Shown: positions 7,714 to 16,091 of the stretch, piece after piece | Numbering within the stretch: position 1 is the stretch's first letter | How the letters are laid out: each line of letters opens with the position of its first letter | DNA from: Bacterioplanoides sp965200585 | Lineage (GTDB): Bacteria > Pseudomonadota > Gammaproteobacteria > Pseudomonadales > Oceanobacteraceae | Direction: 5' to 3' (one strand) | Assembly: GCF_965200585.1 (NCBI RefSeq) | Contig: NZ_OZ241361.1 | Length of the DNA stretch: 64,000 nt | Program-made: the position numbers and the translations under genes | Notes under the pieces: model-generated | Database searches by the model: none | What the model was told of the DNA's origin: nothing | The model's input: only the letters and a program-made list of their open reading frames with translations

Positions 7714-8703
7714 CTATATAACGCTCATCAGTTTATTTACGATTGGCTGGAAATGCTGGGACGAATTTTTAGCTGTTGTGATATGCGCCCCGTTCAAACC
7801 ATCTTTCGATGTGCAATCAAAAACTGGCTTTTTAGCTTCAAGAGAATAAGGTACTAAACTATGTAAATTTGGTATTTGGCCAATATTCCAGTTGTTATCT
7901 CCCCAGTCATGCACCTGCCCTAAAGGCTCAAGAATATCGATAATATTTTCTTTTACTGCACTTTCGATTTGACTCCCGAAAATAGACCATCCTCTCGTCA
8001 TCCCTTCTGAATTTCTACGAACATTGTGCTGTTGCATAACATAACCTAGAAATGTAGGAGCACCTTTCGGAAGATCAATAGAGGATGTCGATGCACTGTT
8101 ACATTGATCCCAGTCTCTTCTCCAAACAGCTAATTTTTCACCCAGGTTTTTTGTACCTCGAATAGAGAATAGATCAGGAGACATTGGAACAATAAAATAA
8201 TCACTTGCGGCTAAAACTGATCGATTTAACGCACCAAGGTTTGGCCCTAAATCCAACATCACCACATCAGCACGGACTTTATCCGCAGCCCATTTGATAT
8301 AACGATATATAGCAGATTGAACACGTAACGCCGGTGCTGCACCACCCTTAGCGCTATTCCACGTATCACCAAGAGAATCTTCAAAGTTGCTCAATAAAAC
8401 ATCACCCGGAACTATATATAGGTTCGGATAATCAGATTTGACTAAGGTTGGCTGCCTCTGTCTAACATCTCCCAAGCCTTCATATACTGGTTCAATAGTA
8501 TTCCAAATACTATTTCCTCGTTCCGTATTCCAGCTTTTCTTTAATTCGCTATCAGACAGAGAATAAGACGATAAATTACATTGACTATCTAGATCAACCA
8601 ACAGAACGGTTTTTTCTTGTTTTTCTAGCAGGTGGGCAATGTGATACATGTAGGTTGTCTTCCCTACCCCACCTTTATTATTAAAAACACTAATTATCTT
8701 CAT
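7714..8703 (-). CDS. Orphan ParA/MinD-like ATPase
   Basis: 329 residues. The deviant Walker A motif KGGVGKTT is at residues 10-17. LLVDLDSQCNLS follows near 35, and the second ATPase motif VVMLDLGPNLGALNRSVL is near residue 150. These place it in the ParA/Soj/AAA_31 group. A C-terminal part of about 130 residues (GWSIFGSQIESAVKENI onward) is longer than in plasmid ParA. There is no ParB or parS nearby, so a partition role is unlikely. Long ParA-like proteins of this kind occur alone in genomic islands. The start has GGAGG six bases upstream. Its relation to the TIR gene is unproven. Confidence 0.85.
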   Translation of the reverse strand: MKIISVFNNKGGVGKTTYMYHIAHLLEKQEKTVLLVDLDSQCNLSSYSLSDSELKKSWNTERGNSIWNTIEPVYEGLGDVRQRQPTLVKSDYPNLYIVPGDVLLSNFEDSLGDTWNSAKGGAAPALRVQSAIYRYIKWAADKVRADVVMLDLGPNLGALNRSVLAASDYFIVPMSPDLFSIRGTKNLGEKLAVWRRDWDQCNSASTSSIDLPKGAPTFLGYVMQQHNVRRNSEGMTRGWSIFGSQIESAVKENIIDILEPLGQVHDWGDNNWNIGQIPNLHSLVPYSLEAKKPVFDCTSKDGLNGAHITTAKNSSQHFQPIVNKLMSVI

Positions 8704-8724
8704 GATTCCTCCGTATCATCTTTT

Positions 8725-8800
8725 CCGAATGACGCCTCAATAACCGGCGCAGCTTTGTTGCGTCCGGCGCTTGAAAGGTGCGTAGTTGATTTGTTATGCA
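8725..8800 (-). repeat. attC-like spacer A
   Basis: Read on the minus strand, the spacer starts directly after a stop codon with TGCATAACAAATCA, like attC R''. It folds so that ACGCACCTTTCAA pairs with TTGAGGCGT with bulged bases. Inside is a second hairpin, CCGGACGCA with TGCGCCGG. It ends GGCGTCATTC, where a functional R' box would read GTT rather than GTC. Bulged extrahelical bases and a long imperfect stem are attC hallmarks. Confidence 0.45.
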
Positions 8801-9436
8801 TTATTTTAACTGGGGGACGCCATCTATATTCTCTAGCCACCTATTTATAGAGATCTTTTGCCTCTCAGATATTTTTCCTTTTGAAACGATGGTCTTTCTG
8901 ACACCTACTAGAAAATCGTTTTTCTCTGGTGGCAGTTTGCCAATTCCAACATCAATCCAGAATAAGTAATTGTATATTTTTTGTAGTGTTGCAAGAGTTA
9001 AGTTTTCTGGCGCTTTAGCTGCAATATTGTTTATATGCCGAATATCTGATTCGGAAAGCCCCTGAGAGTTAAGTTTTTCATAGTATTCCCTTAACACTAA
9101 ATATGAACATTTAAGTTCGTTTACTAGCTTATACTCTCTTAGCATTAAGTACTCAACAGCTCGTTTTTCTGGATCATTTTCGCCAGCCCTGCCTTGTCCT
9201 ATAGGCCCACCAACTTCGCGAGTATTTGTGGCTGACGTAAATTTGGTTAAATCGGGCACCCCAGATATTGAGCCTTCGCCGGCCTTATTTATTGCACACG
9301 TCGGCCCCGCATAAGATAACTTTCCAGTTTCTAGATCCTTTAAAACGTAAGCCTTCAGAGAAGTTAAATATTTTGGGCAGAAATCGCATTTCCTAGTAGT
9401 TTCAGTTAAGTCACGCCTAATAACCTGATACGGCAT
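8801..9436 (-). CDS. Cys-rich (putative zinc-binding) protein, unknown
   Basis: 211 residues. The N-terminus carries a putative metal site, CDFC at residues 17-20 with GPTCA about 30 residues later, framed by short beta strands (AYVLKDLETGKLSYAG). The C-terminal two thirds are helical and end with GKISERQKISINRWLENI, a helix style often seen at the end of phage or plasmid zinc-ribbon proteins. This suggests nucleic-acid binding, but no function is known. The ribosome site is strong (AAGGAGATATT). It is the first gene of the minus-strand accessory island. Confidence 0.65.
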   Translation of the reverse strand: MPYQVIRRDLTETTRKCDFCPKYLTSLKAYVLKDLETGKLSYAGPTCAINKAGEGSISGVPDLTKFTSATNTREVGGPIGQGRAGENDPEKRAVEYLMLREYKLVNELKCSYLVLREYYEKLNSQGLSESDIRHINNIAAKAPENLTLATLQKIYNYLFWIDVGIGKLPPEKNDFLVGVRKTIVSKGKISERQKISINRWLENIDGVPQLK

Positions 9437-9681
9437 AATATCTCCTTAAATACATAAAATTTTATTAATGCGACATTACAAGGTTACTAAGCATGTAAGC
9501 TATAGCTACCTATGAAGGCTTCTTCGAGAATCTGCAAAACAATCTGAAACCTTCCTTAGCAAGACACTCCCTTCGAAAGCGGATTTACGCTCCCAACAAC
9601 AGCACAAGTAAAAGCTATTGATTCATCAATAACCTACCACTTCACTGCCCCCTGAACAACCAACTCATATCAAACAGACAC

Positions 9682-9706
9682 AAAAAAACCGCCCGAAGGC
9701 GGCTTT
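9682..9706 (-). terminator. Rho-independent terminator of the guaB-guaA transcript
   Basis: On the minus strand a stem of GCCGCC/GGCGGT with a TTCG tetraloop is followed by seven T residues. It lies about 160 bp after the guaA stop and isolates guaA from the island. Confidence 0.85.
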
Positions 9707-9753
9707 GTCAGCAGAGTTTATCTTCCTCTCAGAAGATCACTCCCATTGACTCA

Positions 9754-9794
9754 GGGCATCCCTGCCCTTCGGCTTTCAGCCGAACTAAAGTTCG
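9754..9794. repeat. Cluster of three adjacent small hairpins
   Basis: Three palindromes are packed end to end: GGGCA-TCCC-TGCCC (9754-9767), TTCGGCT-TTC-AGCCGAA (9768-9784) and CGAAC-TAAA-GTTCG (9781-9794). The first has the CATCC(A/C)TG core seen in other intergenic hairpins of this window. Confidence 0.6.
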
Positions 9795-9825
9795 CCCAAA
9801 ACTTCTATCCTGAAATTTTGTCACC

Positions 9826-9873
9826 GAATGGGAATAATTCAATAAAGCTATGCTTTATGAATTATTCCCATTC
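9826..9873. repeat. Long palindrome formed by the guaA 3' end and an inverted copy of it
   Basis: The arm at 9826-9848 pairs with 9852-9873 with one bulged base and a 3-base loop. The right arm contains the last codons and the stop of guaA. The left arm is an inverted copy, so the guaA mRNA can form a hairpin of about 22 bp exactly at its stop codon. Confidence 0.8.
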
Positions 9874-11436
9874 TATCGTAGCCGGAGGCTTAGAACTCAC
9901 GTCGTAAGCCACACGCGAGATATGCTCAATCTCGTTAATAATACGGTTGGAGACCTTCTCCAGCAGCTCGTACGGCAGGTGCGCCCAGCGAGCGGTCATA
10001 AAGTCGATGGTTTCTACTGCACGCAGCGATACAACCCACTCATAACGACGGCCATCACCAACCACGCCTACGGATTTAACAGGTAGGAAGACCACAAATG
10101 CCTGAGAAGTTTTGTGGTACCAGTCGAAGTTGTGCAGCTCTTCCAGGAAGATGGCATCCGCTTCACGCAGTACGTCAGCGTATTCTTTTTTCACTTCACC
10201 CAGAATACGAACACCTAAACCCGGGCCCGGGAATGGGTGACGGTAAACCATGTCGTAAGGCAGGCCCAGTTCTAAGCCCATTTTACGCACTTCGTCTTTA
10301 AACAGTTCACGTAACGGTTCAACCAGTTCCATCTTCATGTCTTCTGGCAGACCACCCACGTTGTGGTGGGATTTAATCACGTGCGCTTTACCGGTTTTAG
10401 AAGCCGCGGATTCGATCACGTCCGGGTAGATGGTACCCTGCGCTAAGAAGTCGACGTCTTTAATTTTGCCCGCTTCTTCATCGAATACTTCAATAAAGGT
10501 GTTACCGATGATTTTACGCTTCTGCTCTGGATCAGATACGCCTTCCAGCTTGCCCAGGAATAACTCTTCAGCGTCGGCACGGATGACTTTAACACCCATG
10601 TTTTCGGCGAACATTTCCATCACCATGTCGCCTTCGTTTTTACGCAATAAGCCGTTATCAACGAAAACACAGGTCAGCTGATCACCAATCGCTTTGTGCA
10701 GTAGTGCCGCAACCACGGAGGAATCAACACCACCAGACAGACCCAGCAGAACTTTTTTGTCGCCCACTTGTGCGCGCACTCGTTCGATCTGATCTTCAAT
10801 AATTTTGGCGGGTGTCCACAGCGATTCACAACCACAAATGTCGTGAATAAAGTGGCCTAACAGGCGCTCACCTTGCAGTGTGTGAGTTACTTCCGGGTGG
10901 AACTGAACGCCGTAATAGTTTTTCTCAGCGTTAAACATACCGGCAATTGGGCAGGAATCGGTCGATGCCATTAACTCAAAGCCTTCTGGCATTTGAGTTA
11001 CTTTATCGCCGTGGCTCATCCACACGTCTAAGTGTTTTGCACCGTTTTCAACGTGATCTGAGATGTCTTTTAATAAAGCAGAATCACCTTCCACTTTAAT
11101 ACGCGCATAACCAAATTCACGCAGCTCAGAGCTTTCTACTTTGCCGCCCATTTGTTCGGCCATAGTTTGCATGCCGTAACAAATACCCAGTACTGGAACC
11201 TTGCTATCGAATACTGCTTGAGGTGCGCGTGGTGAGTTGTCTTCAGTGACTGACTCAGGGCCACCGGCGAGAATGATGCCGGTTGGCTTGTAATCCATGA
11301 TTTCCTGATCATCCATGTCCCAGGCACGAATTTCAGAAAATACACCCAGTTCACGTACACGACGTGCAATCAGTTGAGTGTATTGAGAACCAAAGTCCAG
11401 AATTAAGATACGCTGAGCGTGAATGTCTTGAGACAT
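9862..11436 (-). CDS. guaA: GMP synthase (glutamine-hydrolysing)
   Basis: 524 residues, the normal length. It converts XMP to GMP using ATP and glutamine. The N-terminal class I amidotransferase holds the nucleophile elbow VLGICYGMQTMA near residue 85. The ATP pyrophosphatase domain has the P-loop GLSGGVDSS near residue 230. The C-terminal dimerisation domain ends with the universal PPATIEWE. It lies downstream of guaB on the same strand, 223 bp away, with a nested inverted-repeat element between them. The 3' end is a known integration site for genomic islands; here the stop codon is embedded in a long palindrome. Confidence 0.98.
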   Translation of the reverse strand: MSQDIHAQRILILDFGSQYTQLIARRVRELGVFSEIRAWDMDDQEIMDYKPTGIILAGGPESVTEDNSPRAPQAVFDSKVPVLGICYGMQTMAEQMGGKVESSELREFGYARIKVEGDSALLKDISDHVENGAKHLDVWMSHGDKVTQMPEGFELMASTDSCPIAGMFNAEKNYYGVQFHPEVTHTLQGERLLGHFIHDICGCESLWTPAKIIEDQIERVRAQVGDKKVLLGLSGGVDSSVVAALLHKAIGDQLTCVFVDNGLLRKNEGDMVMEMFAENMGVKVIRADAEELFLGKLEGVSDPEQKRKIIGNTFIEVFDEEAGKIKDVDFLAQGTIYPDVIESAASKTGKAHVIKSHHNVGGLPEDMKMELVEPLRELFKDEVRKMGLELGLPYDMVYRHPFPGPGLGVRILGEVKKEYADVLREADAIFLEELHNFDWYHKTSQAFVVFLPVKSVGVVGDGRRYEWVVSLRAVETIDFMTARWAHLPYELLEKVSNRIINEIEHISRVAYDVSSKPPATIEWE

Positions 11437-11523
11437 AAAAACAACACCAAAAATTTAACTTTTTCAAAAACGAAAACGGGGATGAACACTGTTCACCCCC
11501 TTTACTTTATTCTTTGGTTATTA

Positions 11524-11617
11524 ATTGTAGTTTCAGTTCGCCGGCACGCTACAAGTACTTCCATGTAAGCTACTCCATCGCGTCCATGCGATGGATGCCT
11601 TGAACTGAAACTACAAT
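11524..11617. repeat. 94-bp inverted-repeat element between guaB and guaA
   Basis: A perfect 16-bp inverted repeat, ATTGTAGTTTCAGTTC at 11524-11539 and its complement at 11602-11617, encloses about 62 bp. The interior has its own hairpin, CCATCGC-GTCCAT-GCGATGG (11575-11594), next to an imperfect ACTTCCATGTAAG palindrome. It looks like a small non-coding mobile or REP-type element within the gua operon. Confidence 0.75.
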
Positions 11618-11659
11618 CAACAACCAGAAGCTCCGAACGGGCTTAACCCAAACGCCGGT

Positions 11660-13144
11660 TTAACCCAAACGATAGTTAGGTGCTTCTTTTGTAATCTGTA
11701 CATCGTGTACGTGAGATTCTTTCATACCCGCCGCAGTGATTTTCACAAACTCCGGCTTGGTACGCATCTCTTCAATGGTCGCGCATCCGGTATAACCCAT
11801 GGCGGCACGAACACCACCCATCAGCTGATGCACCACACTCATAGCCGGGCCTTTTACGGCGATACGGCCTTCGATGCCTTCTGGAACCAGCTTATCAACA
11901 CCGGCTTTTTTATCCTGGAAGTAACGATCCGAAGAACCCTGGGCCTGACCCATTGCACCTAACGAGCCCATACCACGGTAAGACTTGTAGGCACGGCCCT
12001 GATACAGCTCAACTTCGCCCGGTGCTTCATCAGTACCCGCCAGCATCGAGCCGACCATAATAACAGAAGCGCCCGCGACAATCGCTTTAGCAATATCACC
12101 AGAGAAGCGGATACCACCATCGGCAACCACTGGCACACCGTACTCTTTCATGGCAGTGGCAACGTTAGCAACGGCAGAGATCTGAGGTACACCCACACCC
12201 GCAACAATACGAGTGGTACAAATAGAACCCGGGCCAATACCCACTTTCACGCCGTCGGCACCCGCTTCAGCTAGGGCAATGGCCGCTTCAGCGGTGGCAA
12301 TATTACCACCAATTACCTGAACTTGCGGGAAGTTTTCTTTGACCCAGCGCACGCGATCAATCACACCGGTACCGTTAGCATTGCTGGTATGACCGTGAGC
12401 GGTATCCACCACAATCACATCAACGCCTGCGCCAACCAATGCGGTTACGCGTTCTTCGGTGCCAGCACCGGTACCAACCGCAGCACCAACCAATAAACGC
12501 CCTTGTTCGTCTTTGGCGGCATTCGGGTAAGCACGGGCTTTTTCGATGTCTTTTACCGTCATCAGGCCGGTCAGCTTGCCGTTGGCATCCAACACCAGCA
12601 CTTTTTCGATGCGGTTTTTGTGCAGCAGCTTCTGAACCTCTGCCGCTGGCGTGCCTTCATTCACAGTCACCAGATCCGCTTTTTGCGTCATCACACTGGC
12701 AACAGAGGCATCTAAGTTTTTCTCGAAGCGTACGTCACGGCTGGTAACGATACCAACCAGTTCGTCGTTATCAACAACTGGCATACCCGAGATATTGTGT
12801 AATTCGGTCAGCTCCAGCAGCTCACGAATAGTGGTGTTACTGGTAACGGTGAAAGGATCGTTAACAATGCCGCTTTCGTATTTTTTAACTTTACGAACTT
12901 CAGCAGCCTGCTCTTCAGCGGTCAGGTTTTTATGGATAATACCCAAGCCACCTTCCTGCGCCATCGCAATTGCCAGGCGAGCTTCGGTGACGGTATCCAT
13001 CGCAGCAGAAATCAGAGGGACGTTCAGTTCAATGCCTTTAGTCAGCTTGGTCTTCAGTGAGACCTGATTCGGCAGAACTTCAGAATAACCGGGTACCAAC
13101 AGCACATCATCAAATGTGAGTGCATCCTGAGCAATTCGCAACAT
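11660..13144 (-). CDS. guaB: IMP dehydrogenase
   Basis: 494 residues, against about 488 for the family. It catalyses NAD-dependent oxidation of IMP to XMP, the committed step of GMP synthesis, upstream of guaA. The TIM barrel (TFDDVLLVPGYSEVLP at the N-terminus) is interrupted by two CBS domains at about 95-205 (NISGMPVVDNDELVGIVTSRD). The catalytic loop GIGPGSICTTR carries the active-site cysteine near residue 305, and the mobile flap YRGMGSLGAM is present. It is transcribed with guaA. Confidence 0.98.
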   Translation of the reverse strand: MLRIAQDALTFDDVLLVPGYSEVLPNQVSLKTKLTKGIELNVPLISAAMDTVTEARLAIAMAQEGGLGIIHKNLTAEEQAAEVRKVKKYESGIVNDPFTVTSNTTIRELLELTELHNISGMPVVDNDELVGIVTSRDVRFEKNLDASVASVMTQKADLVTVNEGTPAAEVQKLLHKNRIEKVLVLDANGKLTGLMTVKDIEKARAYPNAAKDEQGRLLVGAAVGTGAGTEERVTALVGAGVDVIVVDTAHGHTSNANGTGVIDRVRWVKENFPQVQVIGGNIATAEAAIALAEAGADGVKVGIGPGSICTTRIVAGVGVPQISAVANVATAMKEYGVPVVADGGIRFSGDIAKAIVAGASVIMVGSMLAGTDEAPGEVELYQGRAYKSYRGMGSLGAMGQAQGSSDRYFQDKKAGVDKLVPEGIEGRIAVKGPAMSVVHQLMGGVRAAMGYTGCATIEEMRTKPEFVKITAAGMKESHVHDVQITKEAPNYRLG

Positions 13145-13219
13145 AAGTGCCTTCCAGAGTGAGGAATATGAGAAGGCGCGGCATTATAACGGAAGCCTGC
13201 CCCCCGGCCAAGCCAGATT

Positions 13220-14110
13220 TTACGGGGCTTGCGGCCGGGTCAGGGCCAATGCCGCGCAGGATTGTCTGGCGATAAATTTCTGACTAATCAGTCGATTATA
13301 TTCATCCAAATAGGAGGCAATATGAGGCCCGTTTGTGTCTAGCCAGCAATGCTCCCCGGAAAGCTTATTAAAAACTTTCCTGCCTTGTTGAACAGGAATT
13401 ACCTGATCATCTTTGCTGTGCATCATCAGCGTCGGAATGTGGATTTGTGCTGCTTTATCCTGCGGGTCCCAGTCTGATGGGATCAACCAGGTGGCCGGAA
13501 CAAAGATCCAGCCCAGCCAGCTACTTGTCAGTGCCGTGCGGGCAATTTCCGGGAATCCGGCAAACGGTGCCTCTAACACCAACGCCTGCACTTGATAACG
13601 CTCTCCCGCCTCGACAACAAAATTAACCGCCAGCGCCGCACCAATGCTTTGCCCCACTACCACCAGCTCTTTAGCCGGATAAGTCTGACGAATCCAGGCC
13701 GCTGCGGCTTCAATATCCTGCAGCACACTCGGCATCATCGCCTGCCCTTCCGATGCGCCAAAGCCGCGATAATCCAGTGCCAGCACATCAATGCCCTGCT
13801 CTGGCATCCAGGCAACACTGCGCACATGGCTGCTGATATTTTCGGCATTGCCATGCAAATACAGCACAACCTGATTGCCTTGCGAGGTTGAGCCCTGAGC
13901 CGGAATCCACCAGGCGTGTAAACCAGTGCCATCGGCGGCGCTCAGCCACACATCCTCATATTCCAGGCCGAGGTTAGCCGGAGTCTGAATCCAGACTTCC
14001 TGCGGATAAAAATACAAGGATGTCAGCGACGTGCAGCCGCTCAGCAGCACCATAAGAGTGGCACTGAACAGGGCTTTAGAAATACCAAACAAACGATAAC
14101 TTCCCTTCAT
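13220..14110 (-). CDS. Alpha/beta-hydrolase lipoprotein
   Basis: 296 residues. A lipoprotein signal (LMVLLSGC) puts the lipidated Cys near residue 26. The hydrolase core has the oxyanion strand VVLYLHGNAENI, ALDYRGFGASEG and the nucleophile elbow GQSIGAA, plus a late Asp (MHSKDDQVIP) and His (NGPHIASY). This is the layout of the YfhR/ABHD13-like serine hydrolases. The substrate is unknown. The start overlaps the end of the upstream DUF4105 gene by 35 bp, so the two are probably translated from one message. Confidence 0.88.
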   Translation of the reverse strand: MKGSYRLFGISKALFSATLMVLLSGCTSLTSLYFYPQEVWIQTPANLGLEYEDVWLSAADGTGLHAWWIPAQGSTSQGNQVVLYLHGNAENISSHVRSVAWMPEQGIDVLALDYRGFGASEGQAMMPSVLQDIEAAAAWIRQTYPAKELVVVGQSIGAALAVNFVVEAGERYQVQALVLEAPFAGFPEIARTALTSSWLGWIFVPATWLIPSDWDPQDKAAQIHIPTLMMHSKDDQVIPVQQGRKVFNKLSGEHCWLDTNGPHIASYLDEYNRLISQKFIARQSCAALALTRPQAP

Positions 14111-15983
14111 TTACGCCTTGCACACCTCGGGCGTTATCATCCTGAGAGGTGAATAATTGACGTTCAAAGCCCAAACGTAATTGGCTGTTAGCGGTAATTT
14201 CGGTACCAATCTGCCAGCTGAGAGAACGACGCACCGGGTTATCGTGTGATACCAGCGGTTGCCAGTTCAGCTCCAGATTGTGCTGAAGTTTCTGAGTTTG
14301 TAATAACCAACCCAAGCGTGGCCCGGCGGATAGCTGAAAGCCCTGATCAAATTGATTATCCGCCAGCAGCTGTGTCTCGCCGAGGCCATAAAACCGCCCG
14401 GCGGATGTCAGATAACTCTTACCAAAGCCAACCTTCAGATAAGTAAACAACTCGGCCTCTTGTTGTTTAAAACGATCCAGACCAAAGCTCACCGACCAGG
14501 CAGTTGGATTCTGGAATAAGGTTTGGTGGCTGAGTGACAATACATCAACAATCTTAAATTGCTGCAACCGCAGTGATTGTTCATCGTGCCAGTAACGGAA
14601 ATCCATTAACCCCATCTGAATCTGCGACCCGGGGACAAAACCATTGGGTAAATCCATCACATCGTGATACGCAATGCGCCAGCTGAATTCACTGAAGGTT
14701 TTATCATCACTTTCACCCAGGGCGACGTGCAGTCGTTGGGTTAGATGCCCCTGGTCATCACGCATAGCAGGTTCCGGCATGGCTTCAAAATGACTGTCAC
14801 TGTCGATTTTGCTGCGCGCCGATAATAATTGCAGGGTGCGTTTACGTAATGCCGGGCTGGACTGTTTTTTCTTAATGGCCAGATAACGGGCATAAGCATG
14901 GGCTAATTCCAGCGCCCGGGCTTTTTGCTGCTCGGTCAAGGGTGCCAGCAAGATCTGAATATCATCGTCACTTTCGACTAACTGCTTTGCTATCTGCTGC
15001 ACCTCGTCTGACGATTGAGCGCCTTTAAATTCCAGAGCCGTCGCAGCAGACGGGCGATACAGGGAGTCGGCAACAAAGCCTCGTTGTTGCAGAGAGCGTA
15101 CGGTATCAACCGGCACCGCTTTAAATAAAAAATCGTCAGCAACATCCGAGCGTTCACTCGCGGCATCCAACAGGGCTAATAAACGATAAGAGCAGTTTTC
15201 GTCAAAGAAGAAATAATCAAATTCAGCGTCTTTGGCTTCCCACACATGGCGGGCAAATTGTTGCACTTCGTCGGGAGTAAACGTCAGCGGATATTCCCAC
15301 ACATCGCGGTATTCCATGTGCTGATATTCGTTGGTTTTTACATAATACGGCAACACCGACAGAATGCCGGGGTAACCACCGGCCAGCCCTTTGTAGCTGA
15401 ACACCAGCTCATTATCGCTGGGGTCAGCATTGGCGGCAAAATTCACGCTGTAAGATAATAATTTACTCTTGCTCTCGTCTTTACGGTCCATGCGCACCAG
15501 AGTATGACCATACATGGACGACGGGGAATTAATGTGAGATGCGGGAAAAATCAGCGTTAATGAGTGAGCCTGTAACTCGTTTAGCCAGGCATCCAGTTCA
15601 GAGCATGGCTGATCCTGAAAATGACCTTCCGGAAATTGTGATTTCAACCAAAAATAACGGGCCGGAAACTGGCATTGTGCCGATAAATTATCGGCCAGGT
15701 TAACGACTTTAAATGCCTGATAATTGGCGCGAAGTTCTGCCAGAAAATCGTATTTACCGCGATTGGATAAAAAGAAGCTGGGGTCATCATTCTGACTGAT
15801 CACTTGTTGACTAAACGGATGACGACGCACGTGCAATAAATGCAGCCACTGTTTTTTTTGTGCCAGCTCCGCCAGCCTTGCCTCACTATCGTGCGGTACG
15901 ACACCCAACTGCTCCTGCGCTACACCACTGGTGCTGAACATCAACAAAAGTAAGCTTTTAACCAACAACCGTATACAACTCAT
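14076..15983 (-). CDS. DUF4105 (Lnb-like) periplasmic/outer-membrane protein
   Basis: 635 residues with a signal peptide (cut near VAQEQ, residue 23). The DUF4105 domain has PSSMYGHTLVRMD, the segment YSVNFAANADPSDNELVFSY and FFDENCSYRLLALL. The His and Cys match the active site of Lnb, a cysteine-dependent lipoprotein N-acyl transferase-like fold. After this, residues of about 420-635 alternate like outer-membrane beta strands and end in VWYF, as expected for a barrel. In related bacteria such proteins are annotated only as DUF4105. The activity here is unproven. Confidence 0.85.
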   Translation of the reverse strand: MSCIRLLVKSLLLLMFSTSGVAQEQLGVVPHDSEARLAELAQKKQWLHLLHVRRHPFSQQVISQNDDPSFFLSNRGKYDFLAELRANYQAFKVVNLADNLSAQCQFPARYFWLKSQFPEGHFQDQPCSELDAWLNELQAHSLTLIFPASHINSPSSMYGHTLVRMDRKDESKSKLLSYSVNFAANADPSDNELVFSYKGLAGGYPGILSVLPYYVKTNEYQHMEYRDVWEYPLTFTPDEVQQFARHVWEAKDAEFDYFFFDENCSYRLLALLDAASERSDVADDFLFKAVPVDTVRSLQQRGFVADSLYRPSAATALEFKGAQSSDEVQQIAKQLVESDDDIQILLAPLTEQQKARALELAHAYARYLAIKKKQSSPALRKRTLQLLSARSKIDSDSHFEAMPEPAMRDDQGHLTQRLHVALGESDDKTFSEFSWRIAYHDVMDLPNGFVPGSQIQMGLMDFRYWHDEQSLRLQQFKIVDVLSLSHQTLFQNPTAWSVSFGLDRFKQQEAELFTYLKVGFGKSYLTSAGRFYGLGETQLLADNQFDQGFQLSAGPRLGWLLQTQKLQHNLELNWQPLVSHDNPVRRSLSWQIGTEITANSQLRLGFERQLFTSQDDNARGVQGVNEGKLSFVWYF

Positions 15984-16026
15984 TTAACTACCGAAAACAG
16001 CAACCTGTCCTTGTGATCGTTTTACA

Positions 16027-16068
16027 ATAAAAAAGCGCGACAGATATAAATCTGACGCGCCTTTTTTT
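16027..16068 (-). terminator. Rho-independent terminator after the DUF3015 gene
   Basis: A stem formed by GCGCG.CAGAT and ATCTG.CGCGC around an ATAA loop is flanked by A and T runs. On the minus strand the T tract follows the stem directly. Confidence 0.85.
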
Positions 16069-16091
16069 ACGTTTTTGCTAAAACCGGGGAA

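Larger units (their letters stand above)
9437..9861. other. 425-bp gene-free stretch at the island/guaA junction
   Basis: No convincing gene is present. From left to right it holds AT-rich sequence that probably carries the promoter of the minus-strand island gene, a terminator (9682-9706), an imperfect copy of the guaA tail (9735-9748), a run of small hairpins (9754-9794) and half of a large palindrome that includes the guaA stop codon. Confidence 0.6.

Noticed and set aside
7714..8703. Known Thoeris or CBASS system around the TIR gene
   Set aside because: No ThsA-like NAD hydrolase, cyclic nucleotide synthase or Cap genes are adjacent, so a known system cannot be assigned.
5928..9436. Plasmid partition locus (ParA) or prophage
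   Set aside because: No ParB, parS, replication, integrase or phage structural genes are present around the ParA-like gene.
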